From an uncultured Gammaproteobacteria bacterium (lineage in GTDB: Bacteria > Pseudomonadota > Gammaproteobacteria > Francisellales > CACEW01), in NCBI GenBank assembly GCA_902563055.1, contig CACEWE010000008.1:1-55535 (forward strand): DNA of 55,535 nucleotides, written 5' to 3'. A program made the translations under genes and the position numbers. The first letter of the stretch is position 1. Each line of letters starts with the position of its first letter. A model generated the notes under the pieces. It ran no database searches. It had not been told where the DNA came from and saw only the letters and a list, made by a program, of their open reading frames with translations. Positions 6,311 through 15,463 of this stretch are shown here, one piece after another.

Positions 6311-9271
6311 TTACTGTACGGTTGGCATCTCTTCTTGTTTTTCTTCTTGCGCTTGTAATCGATAGCAATGTCTTCGTCTAGCGTCATCAACAGCCACCCT
6401 TGCTCTTTGCCTCTTATTATCCTGCTCTCTTTCTATTAACGCATCTAAATGTTCTAGAGGCCCATATTCTATTTTTCTTTTATATTTGTATTGACGTAAT
6501 TTGTATTGACTGTATTGACTGTATTGACGCAAATTGGCTAGTATTTCTGTTGATTTATCTTCGTATTGACGTGAATGGCCCAGTATATCTTTATTTATTT
6601 CTGCTAAGATTTTCTCGGTTTCTTTTGATGGTATCACTTCCATTGGGTCATCTTTGTGTTGATCTGGACTACCCAGTATCTCTTTATTTTTACTATCTGC
6701 TATTGTAAGAGCTGTTTGCCCGTTCTTATCTTTTATGTCCATATCAATATAATCGGCATTCTCTAACAATATTCTCACCATTTCCAGATTGTTCTCTTTG
6801 ACAGCTATCATAAGTGCAGTTTCACCTATTTTATTTTTTAAATTTGGGTTTGCACCATGTTTAAGTAGGCTTTGGATGCAAGCTCCTTTTTCATTGTAAA
6901 CATTGTGAAGTTTAAGTAGGCTTTCGATGCAATCTCCTTTTTCATAGTAAACTGCTGACATCAAAATTGTAAGAGCTGTTTGCCCATCCTTATCTTCTAC
7001 GTCCGCATCAATATCTTTGGCATTTTCTAACAATATTCTCACCATTTCAAGCTTGTTTTCTTTGACTGCTATCATAAGTGCAGTGTCACCTGTTTTATTT
7101 TGCAAATTTGGGTTTGCACCATGTTCAAGTAGGCTTTTGATGCAATCTCCTTTTTCAAAGGAAACTGCTGCCATCAAAGCCGTATATCTATTGTCATTTT
7201 CTTGATCATTTATATTGGCGCCTCTCTCTAATAACTCATTCATTACGTCTAAATGTCCATACCCAGCAGCACTATTGAGAGGAAGAAGATCCGAGTTTCC
7301 TCTTTGGGTGATAAGATCTTTGTTTGTATCAAGAAATGCTTTTACACATTCAATATGCCCTTCAATCACGGCTTCTCTGAATGCGGTTCGCTCTATACCA
7401 TCTGTATCCAAAAACTTTATATTGCAATATTCCCTGTTTTTATTCGAGGCTAGCAAGTGTTTTACGCATTCTTTATTCCTATTTTTTACGGCCATCCAAA
7501 TCGCAGCGCCATTTGTATCTATAGCCCCAAATTTAAGTAATATTTTCATAATTTCCTGATTATTTTCTTCTACAGCTATCATAAGTGCAGTGAAACCTGT
7601 TTTATTTTTTAAATTTGGGTTTGCACCATGTTTAAGTAGGCTTTCGATGCAATCTCCTTTTTCATAGTAAACGGCTGCCATCAAAGCCGTATATCTATTG
7701 TCATTTTCTTGATCATTTATATTGGCGCCTCTCTCTAATAACTCATTCATTACGTCTAAATGTCCATACCCAGCAGCACTATTGAGAGGAAGAAGATCCG
7801 AGTTTCCTCTTTGGGTGATAAGATCTTTGTTTGTATCAAGAAATGCTTTTACACATTCAATATGCCCTTCAATCACGGCTTTTCTGAATGCGGTTCGCTC
7901 TATACCATCTGTATCCAAAGACTTTATATTGCAATATTCCTTGTTTTTATTGGAGTCTAACAAGATTTTTGCGCATTCTATGTTCGCATTTTTTACGGCT
8001 TCCCAAATCGCAGAACCATCTATATCTACAGATCCGTACTCCAGAAAAGTCTTTAGATATATTATGTCGTTTTTTGATATAGCGATCTTTAATATGTCTT
8101 CTTTAAAAGAATCTGCTGATATAAGTGACTTTAACCCCGGAGTAAGCTTTTTGAATAGCGCAATTGCGCCGTTATATGTAATTGTACATTTTTCTAAATT
8201 AAGTTTCTCTATTCCAGAATTAGGTAATACCCTTGCTAACGCTTCTGCTCCTGTAGTTCCAATATTATTAAAACTTAAATCAAGTACCCTTAACCCCTTA
8301 GGAAGGTATTTGGCTATTTCCTTCGCTCCTTGAGCTCTAATTCGGTTGTTACTTAAACAAAGTGACGTTAACTTCGCAGGTAGGTTTTGGACTATCTTCA
8401 CTACTCCCTCAGATCTAATGTTGCAAGCTCCTAAATCAAGTGCCGTTAACTCCACAGGTAGGATTTGGACTATCCTCATTACTCCTTCAGGTCCAATGTT
8501 GCAATCTCCTAAATCAAGTAACCTTAACTCAGGTAGTTTTTGGACTATCTCTATTACTGCTTCATATCCAATTTGATTCTCCCGTAAACTAAGTTCAGTT
8601 ACCTGATAACCAGGCCGTGGCCTTGCTAGTGCTTTTGCTAATTCTCTTGCTCCTTCATCTCCAATTTCACAACCTCTTAAATTAAGTGAAGTTATCTTTG
8701 AGCCATGTAGTATCTCTGCTAACGCTATTGCTCCTTCATCTCCAATTTTACAACCTTCTAAATTAAGTGACGTTATCCCAGAGCCATGTAATATCTCTGC
8801 TAACGCTATTTCTCCTTCAGCTCCAGTTTGATTGGTTAATTTAAGTGTCTTCAAATTTTTTAAATGTTTAAAACTAACTCCTTCAGTAAAATATTTGAAA
8901 TTAGCATTACTATTACACCTATCAAGAACCAACTCTCGTATATCTTGGTATTTTATATTCAATAAAGTACGCTCCATATATTCCTTACTGCAACCGGGTT
9001 TAATCTTTAAGCTTACTGTACTTTTACCCACCTCGAATCGAATCCTTTCACTTGTTTCTGTTAATGCACGCCTATTCTTTGGAGGCAAACAGTTAGCAAT
9101 TATGCCCATAATGTCTTGATTAAGGTTATTTATTGTGAATAGTAATGCTGGCGATGCTGATGCTTCTTGTGCCGGTGTTACACTTGCTGTGGCCTCTTTT
9201 CTTCTCTTTAGGGGTCGATAGTCTGTTCCTTGCATTCTTCTCTTTAGGAGTCGATCGTCTGTTCCTTGCAT
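6311..9271 (-). CDS. F-box / leucine-rich repeat / ankyrin repeat protein, candidate host-directed effector
   Basis: This 986-residue protein has: a duplicated 12-residue N terminus (MQGTD-R-LKRR twice); an F-box-like segment at about 50-80 (LNQDIMGIIANCLPPKNRRAL); about nine ribonuclease-inhibitor-type LRRs at about 110-385 (LNLEGCKIGDEGA, LDLSFNNIGTTGA); ankyrin repeats at about 390-870 (TALMAAV, GANPNLKNKTG, ALMIAV); and a charged tail with Gln/Tyr-rich SQYSQYK. F-box proteins recruit targets to eukaryotic SCF ubiquitin ligases, with LRR or ankyrin units as the substrate arm. Legionella and relatives encode such mimics, so action inside a eukaryotic host is inferred. A 507-bp internal duplication (169 codons) makes two nearly identical ankyrin blocks. 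No signal peptide is present. A second start at 9235 would drop the first N-terminal repeat. The F-box call is by motif only. Confidence 0.75.
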   Translation of the reverse strand: MQGTDDRLLKRRMQGTDYRPLKRRKEATASVTPAQEASASPALLFTINNLNQDIMGIIANCLPPKNRRALTETSERIRFEVGKSTVSLKIKPGCSKEYMERTLLNIKYQDIRELVLDRCNSNANFKYFTEGVSFKHLKNLKTLKLTNQTGAEGEIALAEILHGSGITSLNLEGCKIGDEGAIALAEILHGSKITSLNLRGCEIGDEGARELAKALARPRPGYQVTELSLRENQIGYEAVIEIVQKLPELRLLDLGDCNIGPEGVMRIVQILPVELTALDLGACNIRSEGVVKIVQNLPAKLTSLCLSNNRIRAQGAKEIAKYLPKGLRVLDLSFNNIGTTGAEALARVLPNSGIEKLNLEKCTITYNGAIALFKKLTPGLKSLISADSFKEDILKIAISKNDIIYLKTFLEYGSVDIDGSAIWEAVKNANIECAKILLDSNKNKEYCNIKSLDTDGIERTAFRKAVIEGHIECVKAFLDTNKDLITQRGNSDLLPLNSAAGYGHLDVMNELLERGANINDQENDNRYTALMAAVYYEKGDCIESLLKHGANPNLKNKTGFTALMIAVEENNQEIMKILLKFGAIDTNGAAIWMAVKNRNKECVKHLLASNKNREYCNIKFLDTDGIERTAFREAVIEGHIECVKAFLDTNKDLITQRGNSDLLPLNSAAGYGHLDVMNELLERGANINDQENDNRYTALMAAVSFEKGDCIKSLLEHGANPNLQNKTGDTALMIAVKENKLEMVRILLENAKDIDADVEDKDGQTALTILMSAVYYEKGDCIESLLKLHNVYNEKGACIQSLLKHGANPNLKNKIGETALMIAVKENNLEMVRILLENADYIDMDIKDKNGQTALTIADSKNKEILGSPDQHKDDPMEVIPSKETEKILAEINKDILGHSRQYEDKSTEILANLRQYSQYSQYKLRQYKYKRKIEYGPLEHLDALIEREQDNKRQRARVAVDDARRRHCYRLQAQEEKQEEMPTVQ
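7068..7574 (-). repeat. 507-bp internal duplication, copy 1
   Basis: This segment matches 7575-8081 at an offset of exactly 507 bases, an in-frame 169-codon unit of ankyrin repeats. Over about 250 bases in the middle (about 7170-7420 against 7677-7927) only a few substitutions were found by eye, while the edges are more divergent. That pattern suggests a recent duplication or ongoing gene conversion. A shorter, more diverged relative begins near 6800. Confidence 0.9.
7575..8081 (-). repeat. 507-bp internal duplication, copy 2
   Basis: This is the partner of 7068-7574. It encodes the more N-terminal of the two ankyrin blocks because the gene is on the minus strand. Confidence 0.9.
9200..9271 (-). 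repeat. 36-bp tandem repeat at the start of the LRR/ankyrin gene
   Basis: Two 36-base units encode MQGTD-D/Y-R-L/P-LKRR twice, so the gene has two equivalent ATG starts (9271 and 9235). Both units are basic. Confidence 0.85.
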
Positions 9272-9474
9272 AATGTTTTCTCCAGATTTAAGTTTAAATT
9301 TAAAATATATTATATAACCATATTTAAATATAGTAAAGGATTATTTTTTCCATCATTTTTTAATTGAAATATATTTTCTTTGTAAGTGGAAAATAAATCT
9401 CTTAATCTCTATTTCTTTTTGGTCATCTGAATGATCACACATAAAGGAGAAACACGTCCTTTTTTGTACTTAGG

Positions 9475-9616
9475 TTAATCCCCTAATGATAGGCCATCTG
9501 GTTTTGTTAACTCTAGTGCGGCTTCTTCTTCAGCTCTATTTTGATTTCAGGATAAACTAAGTACAGTTATCCAAGAACTAGGCAGTGTCGTTGTAAACAC
9601 TTTTGCTCCTTTTTAA
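9475..9616 (-). pseudogene. Decayed LRR gene tail with an in-frame stop
   Basis: The minus strand reads GAKVFTTTLPSSWITVLSLS, a stop, NQNRAEEEAALELTK, then PDGLSLGD and a final stop: the last LRR of a protein related to the neighbour, broken by TGA. The tail and about 50 bases of 3' flank (shared phrases aaaggagaaacac and ttttttgtacttaggttaa) repeat those at 6090-6190. The remainder of the 536-base gap 9272-9807 is AT-rich and shows no convincing gene. Confidence 0.7.
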
Positions 9617-9807
9617 GGTAGAAGTATAAAGGAACATATGGCTTCAAAAGAGGATTTTTTATGCGCATAAATGTGACAAAAAAATGGAAAAATAGCCCTT
9701 TTGTGCTATACTTAATAATGGAAGGAGGAGTAAATACATATAGCAATATATGGTTCAAGTATCAAAAGCCAATATCTTGGCATTACACAATTAAGGAGGG
9801 TAATGAT

Positions 9808-10119
9808 ATGAATACTATCATGAATGATTTGGAAGTCTATTTTGAAACATTAAGCCAGCCTGAACGCACCTTATTGCATAATATAATTAGTACGGTCAGC
9901 TTTAGTATCAATGTAGCCTATACCAAAAGCTTACTGAGTATACTAAAAAGTGTTGACCTAAACACCCCAGCTCTTGTGCAAACTTACATAGAAAGCCATG
10001 GCGGAAGCCCATCTTGGGGACCGCTAAAAACAGCTTTATCTAGTGATATATTTTTTGCAGATAAATATGAAGCAGTGATTGACGCAATAGAAACCACCTA
10101 TTGCCGTGTTGCTGCATAA
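9808..10119 (+). CDS. Small hypothetical protein
   Basis: A 103-residue protein starting MNTIMNDLEVYFETLSQ. The ATG at 9808 has a strong Shine-Dalgarno (AAGGAGGG, 7 bases upstream), so it is preferred over the in-frame ATG at 9661, whose extra 49 residues look non-coding. The sequence is mostly helical with conserved-looking SHGGSPSWGPLK near the middle. There is no signal peptide or membrane segment, and no family is recognised. It is convergent with lpxH. Confidence 0.6.
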   Translation: MNTIMNDLEVYFETLSQPERTLLHNIISTVSFSINVAYTKSLLSILKSVDLNTPALVQTYIESHGGSPSWGPLKTALSSDIFFADKYEAVIDAIETTYCRVAA

Positions 10120-10179
10120 GAGCACCGTACGCGACAAGATACGCGAAGACTATATATTTACAAGTTGAAAACGAATTTT

Positions 10180-10219
10180 TTAAGGCCTTTGTAGTAGCAA
10201 TACACTATGAAGGCCTTAA
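10180..10219. terminator. Inverted repeat between convergent genes
   Basis: TTAAGGCCTT and AAGGCCTTAA are perfect 10-base arms with 20 bases between. They lie 60 bases after the small gene and 125 bases beyond the end of lpxH. There is no T-run on the 3' side of the hairpin on either strand, so a classical intrinsic terminator is doubtful. A third TAAGGCCTTG follows at about 10226. Confidence 0.35.
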
Positions 10220-10343
10220 TTTGTATAAGGCCTTGTGAAACATCGTGATAATGAGCATTCACACTGCAGGAAGTGATTCTATACACAAAATATTTTATAA
10301 GGGCACTTTGGGGCATGACGCCGAAAATTAAACGGCAATCGAT

Positions 10344-11060
10344 TTAATCTTGATCAAAACGATGTATGTTGAGCCCGTCTTTATTAAGAGAGAGGTAGCT
10401 ACCATTTTTATGCCAGTTGCCCATAACATAGCGCATTTTCTTCCCATAAATATGCACGCCGCAGCGATGGGTGTGGCCATGAATAGTCGTGTCACATTGA
10501 TATTTTTCTAAAGCTTCTATCGCACTTTGATCCACTACATCAAAACATTCTGGTGATATGCTTTTATAATGACTTTTATTTTTCTTATCTATGTTAGTAA
10601 TCAGATACTTGCGCCAGGAAACCTTAAGGCGCAAAAAACACCATTGTAAAAATCGGTTGTGAATAATTTTGCGTAATCTTTGATAGCTAATATCTTTGGT
10701 GCACCAGGCATCACCATGTGATAATAAGATTTTTTGGTCTTTGTGTTTAATGATAGTGGGGTCGTCAATCCGCACTGCTCCTGCTTGTTGCATAAATCCA
10801 TCCGCAAGGAGAAAATCGTGATTGCCGCGCATGATTTTTATCTTAACGCCCTTATCACTGAGCTTTTTAAGCGCATCAGCAACACTTTTTTGATACGGGC
10901 AAGGGTCATCATCACCAAAATAATAATCAAAAAAATCGCCAAGGATATACAAGCATGCACACTGTGTGGCTTTTTGTTCTAGAAATGCACAAAAAAGGGC
11001 ATGCCTTTGAGGAAAGGTTTCATGTAAATGAACATCAGAAACAAACAAGGCGTCGTACAT
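10344..11060 (-). CDS. lpxH: UDP-2,3-diacylglucosamine diphosphatase LpxH
   Basis: This calcineurin-like metallophosphoesterase hydrolyses UDP-2,3-diacylglucosamine to lipid X and UMP, the fourth step of lipid A synthesis at the inner membrane. All metal-site motifs are present in order in 238 residues: SDVHL (8-12), GDFFDYYFGD (about 41-50), GNHDF (about 79-83), SHGDAWCT (about 114-121) and HGHTHR (about 195-200). The length matches the family (about 240). Its presence implies a lipopolysaccharide-containing Gram-negative cell. In E. coli lpxH lies near cysS (lpxH-ppiB-cysS); here cysS is about 13 kb away, with a biosynthetic operon and two transporters between. Confidence 0.93.
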   Translation of the reverse strand: MYDALFVSDVHLHETFPQRHALFCAFLEQKATQCACLYILGDFFDYYFGDDDPCPYQKSVADALKKLSDKGVKIKIMRGNHDFLLADGFMQQAGAVRIDDPTIIKHKDQKILLSHGDAWCTKDISYQRLRKIIHNRFLQWCFLRLKVSWRKYLITNIDKKNKSHYKSISPECFDVVDQSAIEALEKYQCDTTIHGHTHRCGVHIYGKKMRYVMGNWHKNGSYLSLNKDGLNIHRFDQD

Positions 11061-11258
11061 GCGTTATATCTTTTGTAATGAGTGCACTTAGTATACTACA
11101 AATTTTTGATGGCGCTGGCAAAGGTGATTGAGCATAGCATCAGATGGCAAAGTAATTTTGATGAAAATAAGATTGTATGCTATGGCTATTGTTAGTATTG
11201 CCCTATCTTTAAAGGAAGGGGTTTTGGTATTGCTTTGATAAAATATTAAATAAAGTTA

Positions 11259-11287
11259 TTGACAATCCCCCTTGGGGGATGTATATT
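11259..11287 (+). promoter_or_regulatory. Sigma70-like promoter with a palindromic spacer
   Basis: TTGACA (11259-11264), a 17-base spacer and TATATT (11282-11287). Sixteen of the 17 spacer bases form the palindrome ATCCCCCTTGGGGGAT, so a repressor dimer or tetramer bound there would occlude polymerase. C/G-tract dyads of this type resemble CsoR/RcnR/FrmR-family operators, but the regulator is not identified. The next plus-strand gene is the NRPS at 11669, implying a leader of about 375 bases. The 608-base gap 11061-11668 contains no gene. Confidence 0.6.
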
Positions 11288-11424
11288 CCTTTTGAGAGCT
11301 AATAATTCGCAATCGCATCATGGTGTAGGGTGTGTTCTTCCTGTAGCAAATAGCTGGAGGGGAATTAGAAAATAAAGAAGCGATTGTTTTAAAAGGGAGA
11401 GTGTAGGGATAAACGACAAAGGGT

Positions 11425-11454
11425 GCTAGGTAAGAACGGCAATTCTTACCTAGC
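11425..11454 (+). promoter_or_regulatory. 12-bp perfect hairpin in the NRPS leader
   Basis: GCTAGGTAAGAA, loop CGGCAA, then TTCTTACCTAGC. It lies between the predicted promoter and the NRPS start and has no T-run after it, so it is a leader structure or protein site rather than a standard terminator. Its role is unknown. Confidence 0.45.
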
Positions 11455-11668
11455 AATTAATTAGGTGGCAAACACCACGCCAATTGGAAATGTGAGTATA
11501 TCATAGTTGTGGGGTGTGTGCCATTTTTATCACAAGAAGATAGAATAAGGCAAATATTCATGTTATTTATACGAAATAATAAGACAAATAAAACGAATCA
11601 ACTTGTCCAAAATACGTATCCAAGGGCATATCTTTGTTCTTTTCATTTGAATATGGGGGGCAAAGAAG

Positions 11669-14600
11669 ATGTTAAGTAAGTACCAAGAGCACGTTCATAA
11701 GAATCCAACGCACATGGCGGTAAAATATAAGGATGAGCAATTATCTTATCAACAACATCATAATCTAGTCAAAGCATTTGTTGAGCATCTGAAAAAAATT
11801 GAGGGTGTTGCACATGATATTATCGGTGTTTATATGGAGCCTTCTATTGATCTAATGGTCGCTATTTGGGGGGTTGTATATAGTGGTGGCGCCTATTTAC
11901 CTTTATCGCCTGAGTATCCAGAGGCGCGTTTGCAATATATGATAGAGGATAGTCAGGCTAAAATTATTATTACCCAAGCACATTTAAAATCAGAATTGGA
12001 GGCTATGGTAAAAGATGATGTAATAATTTTGGTATATCAAGAGCTTGATCTTTCCTTTTCTGATGCATCTTGTGCAGCTAACTACCTGGACAATGTTGTT
12101 GAGCAGGATTTGGCGTATGTTATTTATACTTCCGGAAGTACAGGTAGGCCTAAGGGTGTAATGATAGAGCACCAGAGTATTAATCATCAGTTATGCTGTT
12201 TAAAAGAAGCATTTTCATTTGGAAGTCATTCGGTTATTCTACAAAAGACACCAATGAGTTTTGATGCGGCTCAGTGGGAAATACTTGCTTTGGCAATGGG
12301 TTGTAGTGTGGTGGTTGGCGAGCCTGGAATATACAAAGACCCTATTGCAATGATTGAAGCAGTTAAAAAGTATCAAATTACGACGCTACAGTGTGTGCCA
12401 ACTTTATTGCAGGCCTTGTTAGATACCACGCGTCTATGTGAATGTGGTGGTCTTGAACAGTTATTTGTTGGTGGAGAAGCTTTTAGGAAATCCTTATTAT
12501 TAGATTGTTGGTCTTGTTTGCCAGAGTGTGAAATAACTAATTTATATGGTCCTACTGAGGCGACAATTAATGTTTCATGGTTTAAGATGCAGAAAAAAAA
12601 GGCTTTAAGTTATCCTAATGTTTTGCCAATTGGAAAGGCCATTGCAGGGATGGAGTATAAGATTGTTAATGATGCAATGGAGCCTTTAGGGGTGGGGCAA
12701 ACTGGAGAGCTTTGGATTTCTGGCATTGGCTTGGCGCGGGGCTATTTAAATAATAAATCCATGAGTAATGAGAAATTTGTTTCGCTAGCTTTTGATAAAT
12801 CGTCAAAAGCGCGATGGTATAAAACAGGGGATTTAGCATATTTTGATGAGAGGCATATGTTTCACTTTGTAGCACGTAAAGATAATCAAGTAAAATTACG
12901 AGGCTATAGGGTCGAATTAGACGAGATATCAGCATCTATTGCGGCGCATGACTGGGTTAAACATGCTGCGGTTGTTGTACAAGATAATCCCAGAACTGGC
13001 ATTGAGCAGCTAATGGGTTTTATTGAGCTAGATGCTCAAAAGGCAACGCTTATGGATCAGGGAAGTCATGGGGTCCATCATCAGTCTAAAGCAAGTCGTA
13101 CGCAGGTTAAATTACAATTAGATAATGCTTTACAAAGAGATAAGGTTTTTGGGAAAACCTTTTTATTGCCAGGGGCGCAGGCATCCCAACTACAAGAGAA
13201 TATTGCATTTGCTCGCAAAACCTATCGTTATTTTAAAGGAGAATCATTAAGGAAAGAGGATCTCATTAGCTTATTTACTAAAGCACATTCAAAGCCTTTT
13301 TATTTTGATTTGCCATCAGAATTAAGCTTTGATTTTGCCTCCCTAGGATATTTATTGCGTTACTTTGGGCAATTTAAAAGTAGCAAGCGTTTGTTGCCAA
13401 AGTATAGTTATGCTTCTCCAGGTGCCTTATATGCGACCATGCTTTATGTTCAAATACAAGGTGTTGAAGGTATTGATGCTGGTTATTATTACTATAACCC
13501 TGTGACCCATGCATTGAGTATGAAAAAAGCATTACACAGTACGTCTAATGCTGTAGTGAAGTTTCATTTTATTGGTGATAAATCAGCCATAGAGCCTGTT
13601 TATAAAAATAATATAAAAGAGGTACTGGAAATTGAAACCGGTCACATGGTGGGTATGTTAGAGATCCTTGTTTCAAAAAGTAAGCTTATGATTTGTCCGG
13701 ATGATTTTAATCCTTTATTGAAGAAGTTGCTTAGCGAAGATGACGAGGATTATTATTTGGGCTCTTTTGAGCTTAAAACGGGGCAACAAGCTTTGCACTT
13801 AGATAATGTAGATATTTACGTTCAAGCCCATGGAGATAAAATTTCCGGCTTAGATCAGGGCTTATATCAATGCCGTGATAGTGCGTTAGTAGCAGTTTCA
13901 AAGGATATTCTTACAGAAAAACAGGTTATTGCTATTAATCAGCGTGTCTATAAGGATGCAGCTTTTGGGGTGCATGTACTTAGTTGTAACCTTAATGCGC
14001 AAATGAAATATATTGATTTGGGGCGGGCCTTGCAAAAATTGCAAATGAATGGGGTTCAAATTGGTTTAATGTCTTCTGGTTATAGTTCTGACACTGGTCA
14101 TAACTTACCTTCTGCTAATTGGATTAATACATTGTTAAAAAGGAAGTGCCAAGCCTCTTATTTCTTTTTGGGGGCAGGCGTATCTCAAGCACAGATATTG
14201 CATAGGGGGATGGATGAGGATGCCGTGCATATGAAGGGTCCTGCAGAAATGATTCAAGATGATTTGAAAAAGATGATGCCTGATTTTATGGTTCCCAATA
14301 AAATAGAAGTAATTGAGCATATGCCGTTGAGTGTTAATGGTAAAATTGATTTAAAATCATTAAAATCTTATCCTGTTAAGCAGCCAGCAAAAGTAGTAGT
14401 TCCGCCATCGAATGCTTATGAGCGTACCTTGCTATTAATTTGGGAGAAGGTTCTTAAGATAAAAGATATTTCAGTTGAAGATAATTTTTTTGAATTAGGT
14501 GGGAATTCTTTATTATCTTTAATGATGGTGAGGCAAATTAATCAGAATTTTAAGACTAGTTTAGCCGTTCAGGTTTTATTTAAAGCACCTACTATAGCGC

Positions 14601-15451
14601 AATTGGCACAACAGTTAAATCCCCAAAAAAAATGTTCCCTGTCGCGTTTAATATCTTTAAATACTTCTAAATCATCTGAAGTTATTTATTGTTGGCCAGG
14701 ATTGGGCGGCTATCCAATGAATTTAAGGCTATTGGCGTCTAAAGTACAACATTTTGCTCAGTTTTATGGGGTTCAGGCATATGGGATTAATCCTTGGGAG
14801 CAGCCATTTGAATCGATTCAGGCGATGGCTAAGGCCGATGTGGAGATGATATTAGCTCAGCAAAGTAAAGGTCCTTATTCATTATGGGGTTATTCTTTTG
14901 GTGCGAAAGTGGCGTTTGAAGTTGCCTATCAACTAGAGCAGATGGGCCATGAAATAGCGCAATTAATTTTGATTGCGCCTGGTTCGCCTTTGTTAGATGG
15001 CACGGTGGTTTCACCATCATCTGCTACAAAGGCCTCTTGGGATAATAAAGCTTTTGTGGCTGTCTTGTTTTCTGTATTTAATGGTGGGTTAACGGGACCT
15101 TTATTAAAGCAGTGCTTGCGTGTTGTTGTTGATAAAAGCACTTTTGTGGATTTTATCCTAGCGCATTATAATTTTGATCTTGATTTGGTTGAAAGTATTG
15201 TCGAGGTGGTCGCATTAACGTATGATTTTAAATTTTCTAAAAGTGCATTAGAGGATCGTAACCTTAAGGTGCCCATATCTATATATAAGACAGAGGGTGA
15301 TGCTGAAAGTTTTCTTGATGCGCGTACACAACAATTTTGCATTTATAGTAAAAATCTAGCTACGGATCATTATAGTGTTTTACAACCTTCAGGTATTGAT
15401 GATTTGTGGTATAGTATCGTGTCAGAGGAAAAACAGCAAAAAATTGCATAA
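11669..15451 (+). CDS. indC: Indigoidine synthetase-like NRPS (A-Ox-A-T-TE)
   Basis: This single-module 1260-residue synthetase matches the length and order of BpsA/IndC (about 1280). The adenylation domain shows YTSGSTGRPKG (about 152), NLYGPTEATIN (about 290) and YKTGDLA (about 384). A SagB/nitroreductase-like FMN oxidase domain is inserted before the A10 motif (about 500-800; KYSYASPGALYATMLY), and A10 follows as LSVNGKIDLKSL (about 888). Next come a carrier domain (FFELGGNSLLSL, about 941) and a thioesterase (GYSFG, about 1074; DHYSVLQ near the end). Reading specificity positions against GrsA by hand gives D-A-W-Q-F-G-L-I-N, in line with the L-glutamine code of indigoidine synthetases. 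The family cyclises and oxidises L-Gln. The next six genes follow closely on the same strand, some overlapping, so it heads an operon. Confidence 0.9.
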   Translation: MLSKYQEHVHKNPTHMAVKYKDEQLSYQQHHNLVKAFVEHLKKIEGVAHDIIGVYMEPSIDLMVAIWGVVYSGGAYLPLSPEYPEARLQYMIEDSQAKIIITQAHLKSELEAMVKDDVIILVYQELDLSFSDASCAANYLDNVVEQDLAYVIYTSGSTGRPKGVMIEHQSINHQLCCLKEAFSFGSHSVILQKTPMSFDAAQWEILALAMGCSVVVGEPGIYKDPIAMIEAVKKYQITTLQCVPTLLQALLDTTRLCECGGLEQLFVGGEAFRKSLLLDCWSCLPECEITNLYGPTEATINVSWFKMQKKKALSYPNVLPIGKAIAGMEYKIVNDAMEPLGVGQTGELWISGIGLARGYLNNKSMSNEKFVSLAFDKSSKARWYKTGDLAYFDERHMFHFVARKDNQVKLRGYRVELDEISASIAAHDWVKHAAVVVQDNPRTGIEQLMGFIELDAQKATLMDQGSHGVHHQSKASRTQVKLQLDNALQRDKVFGKTFLLPGAQASQLQENIAFARKTYRYFKGESLRKEDLISLFTKAHSKPFYFDLPSELSFDFASLGYLLRYFGQFKSSKRLLPKYSYASPGALYATMLYVQIQGVEGIDAGYYYYNPVTHALSMKKALHSTSNAVVKFHFIGDKSAIEPVYKNNIKEVLEIETGHMVGMLEILVSKSKLMICPDDFNPLLKKLLSEDDEDYYLGSFELKTGQQALHLDNVDIYVQAHGDKISGLDQGLYQCRDSALVAVSKDILTEKQVIAINQRVYKDAAFGVHVLSCNLNAQMKYIDLGRALQKLQMNGVQIGLMSSGYSSDTGHNLPSANWINTLLKRKCQASYFFLGAGVSQAQILHRGMDEDAVHMKGPAEMIQDDLKKMMPDFMVPNKIEVIEHMPLSVNGKIDLKSLKSYPVKQPAKVVVPPSNAYERTLLLIWEKVLKIKDISVEDNFFELGGNSLLSLMMVRQINQNFKTSLAVQVLFKAPTIAQLAQQLNPQKKCSLSRLISLNTSKSSEVIYCWPGLGGYPMNLRLLASKVQHFAQFYGVQAYGINPWEQPFESIQAMAKADVEMILAQQSKGPYSLWGYSFGAKVAFEVAYQLEQMGHEIAQLILIAPGSPLLDGTVVSPSSATKASWDNKAFVAVLFSVFNGGLTGPLLKQCLRVVVDKSTFVDFILAHYNFDLDLVESIVEVVALTYDFKFSKSALEDRNLKVPISIYKTEGDAESFLDARTQQFCIYSKNLATDHYSVLQPSGIDDLWYSIVSEEKQQKIA

Positions 15452-15463
15452 ATAAGGAAAAAA

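Noticed and set aside
7215-8333. Two near-identical plus-strand open frames opposite the LRR/ankyrin gene
   Set aside because: They are identical only because they mirror the 507-bp duplication of the real minus-strand gene.
9661-9807. N-terminal extension of the small protein at 9808
   Set aside because: The strong AAGGAGGG site lies directly before 9808, and the extension reads as low-quality sequence.
11256-11456. Minus-strand open frame of 66 codons in the NRPS upstream region
   Set aside because: It spans the promoter-like element and the hairpin, has no ribosome-binding site and no protein-like pattern.
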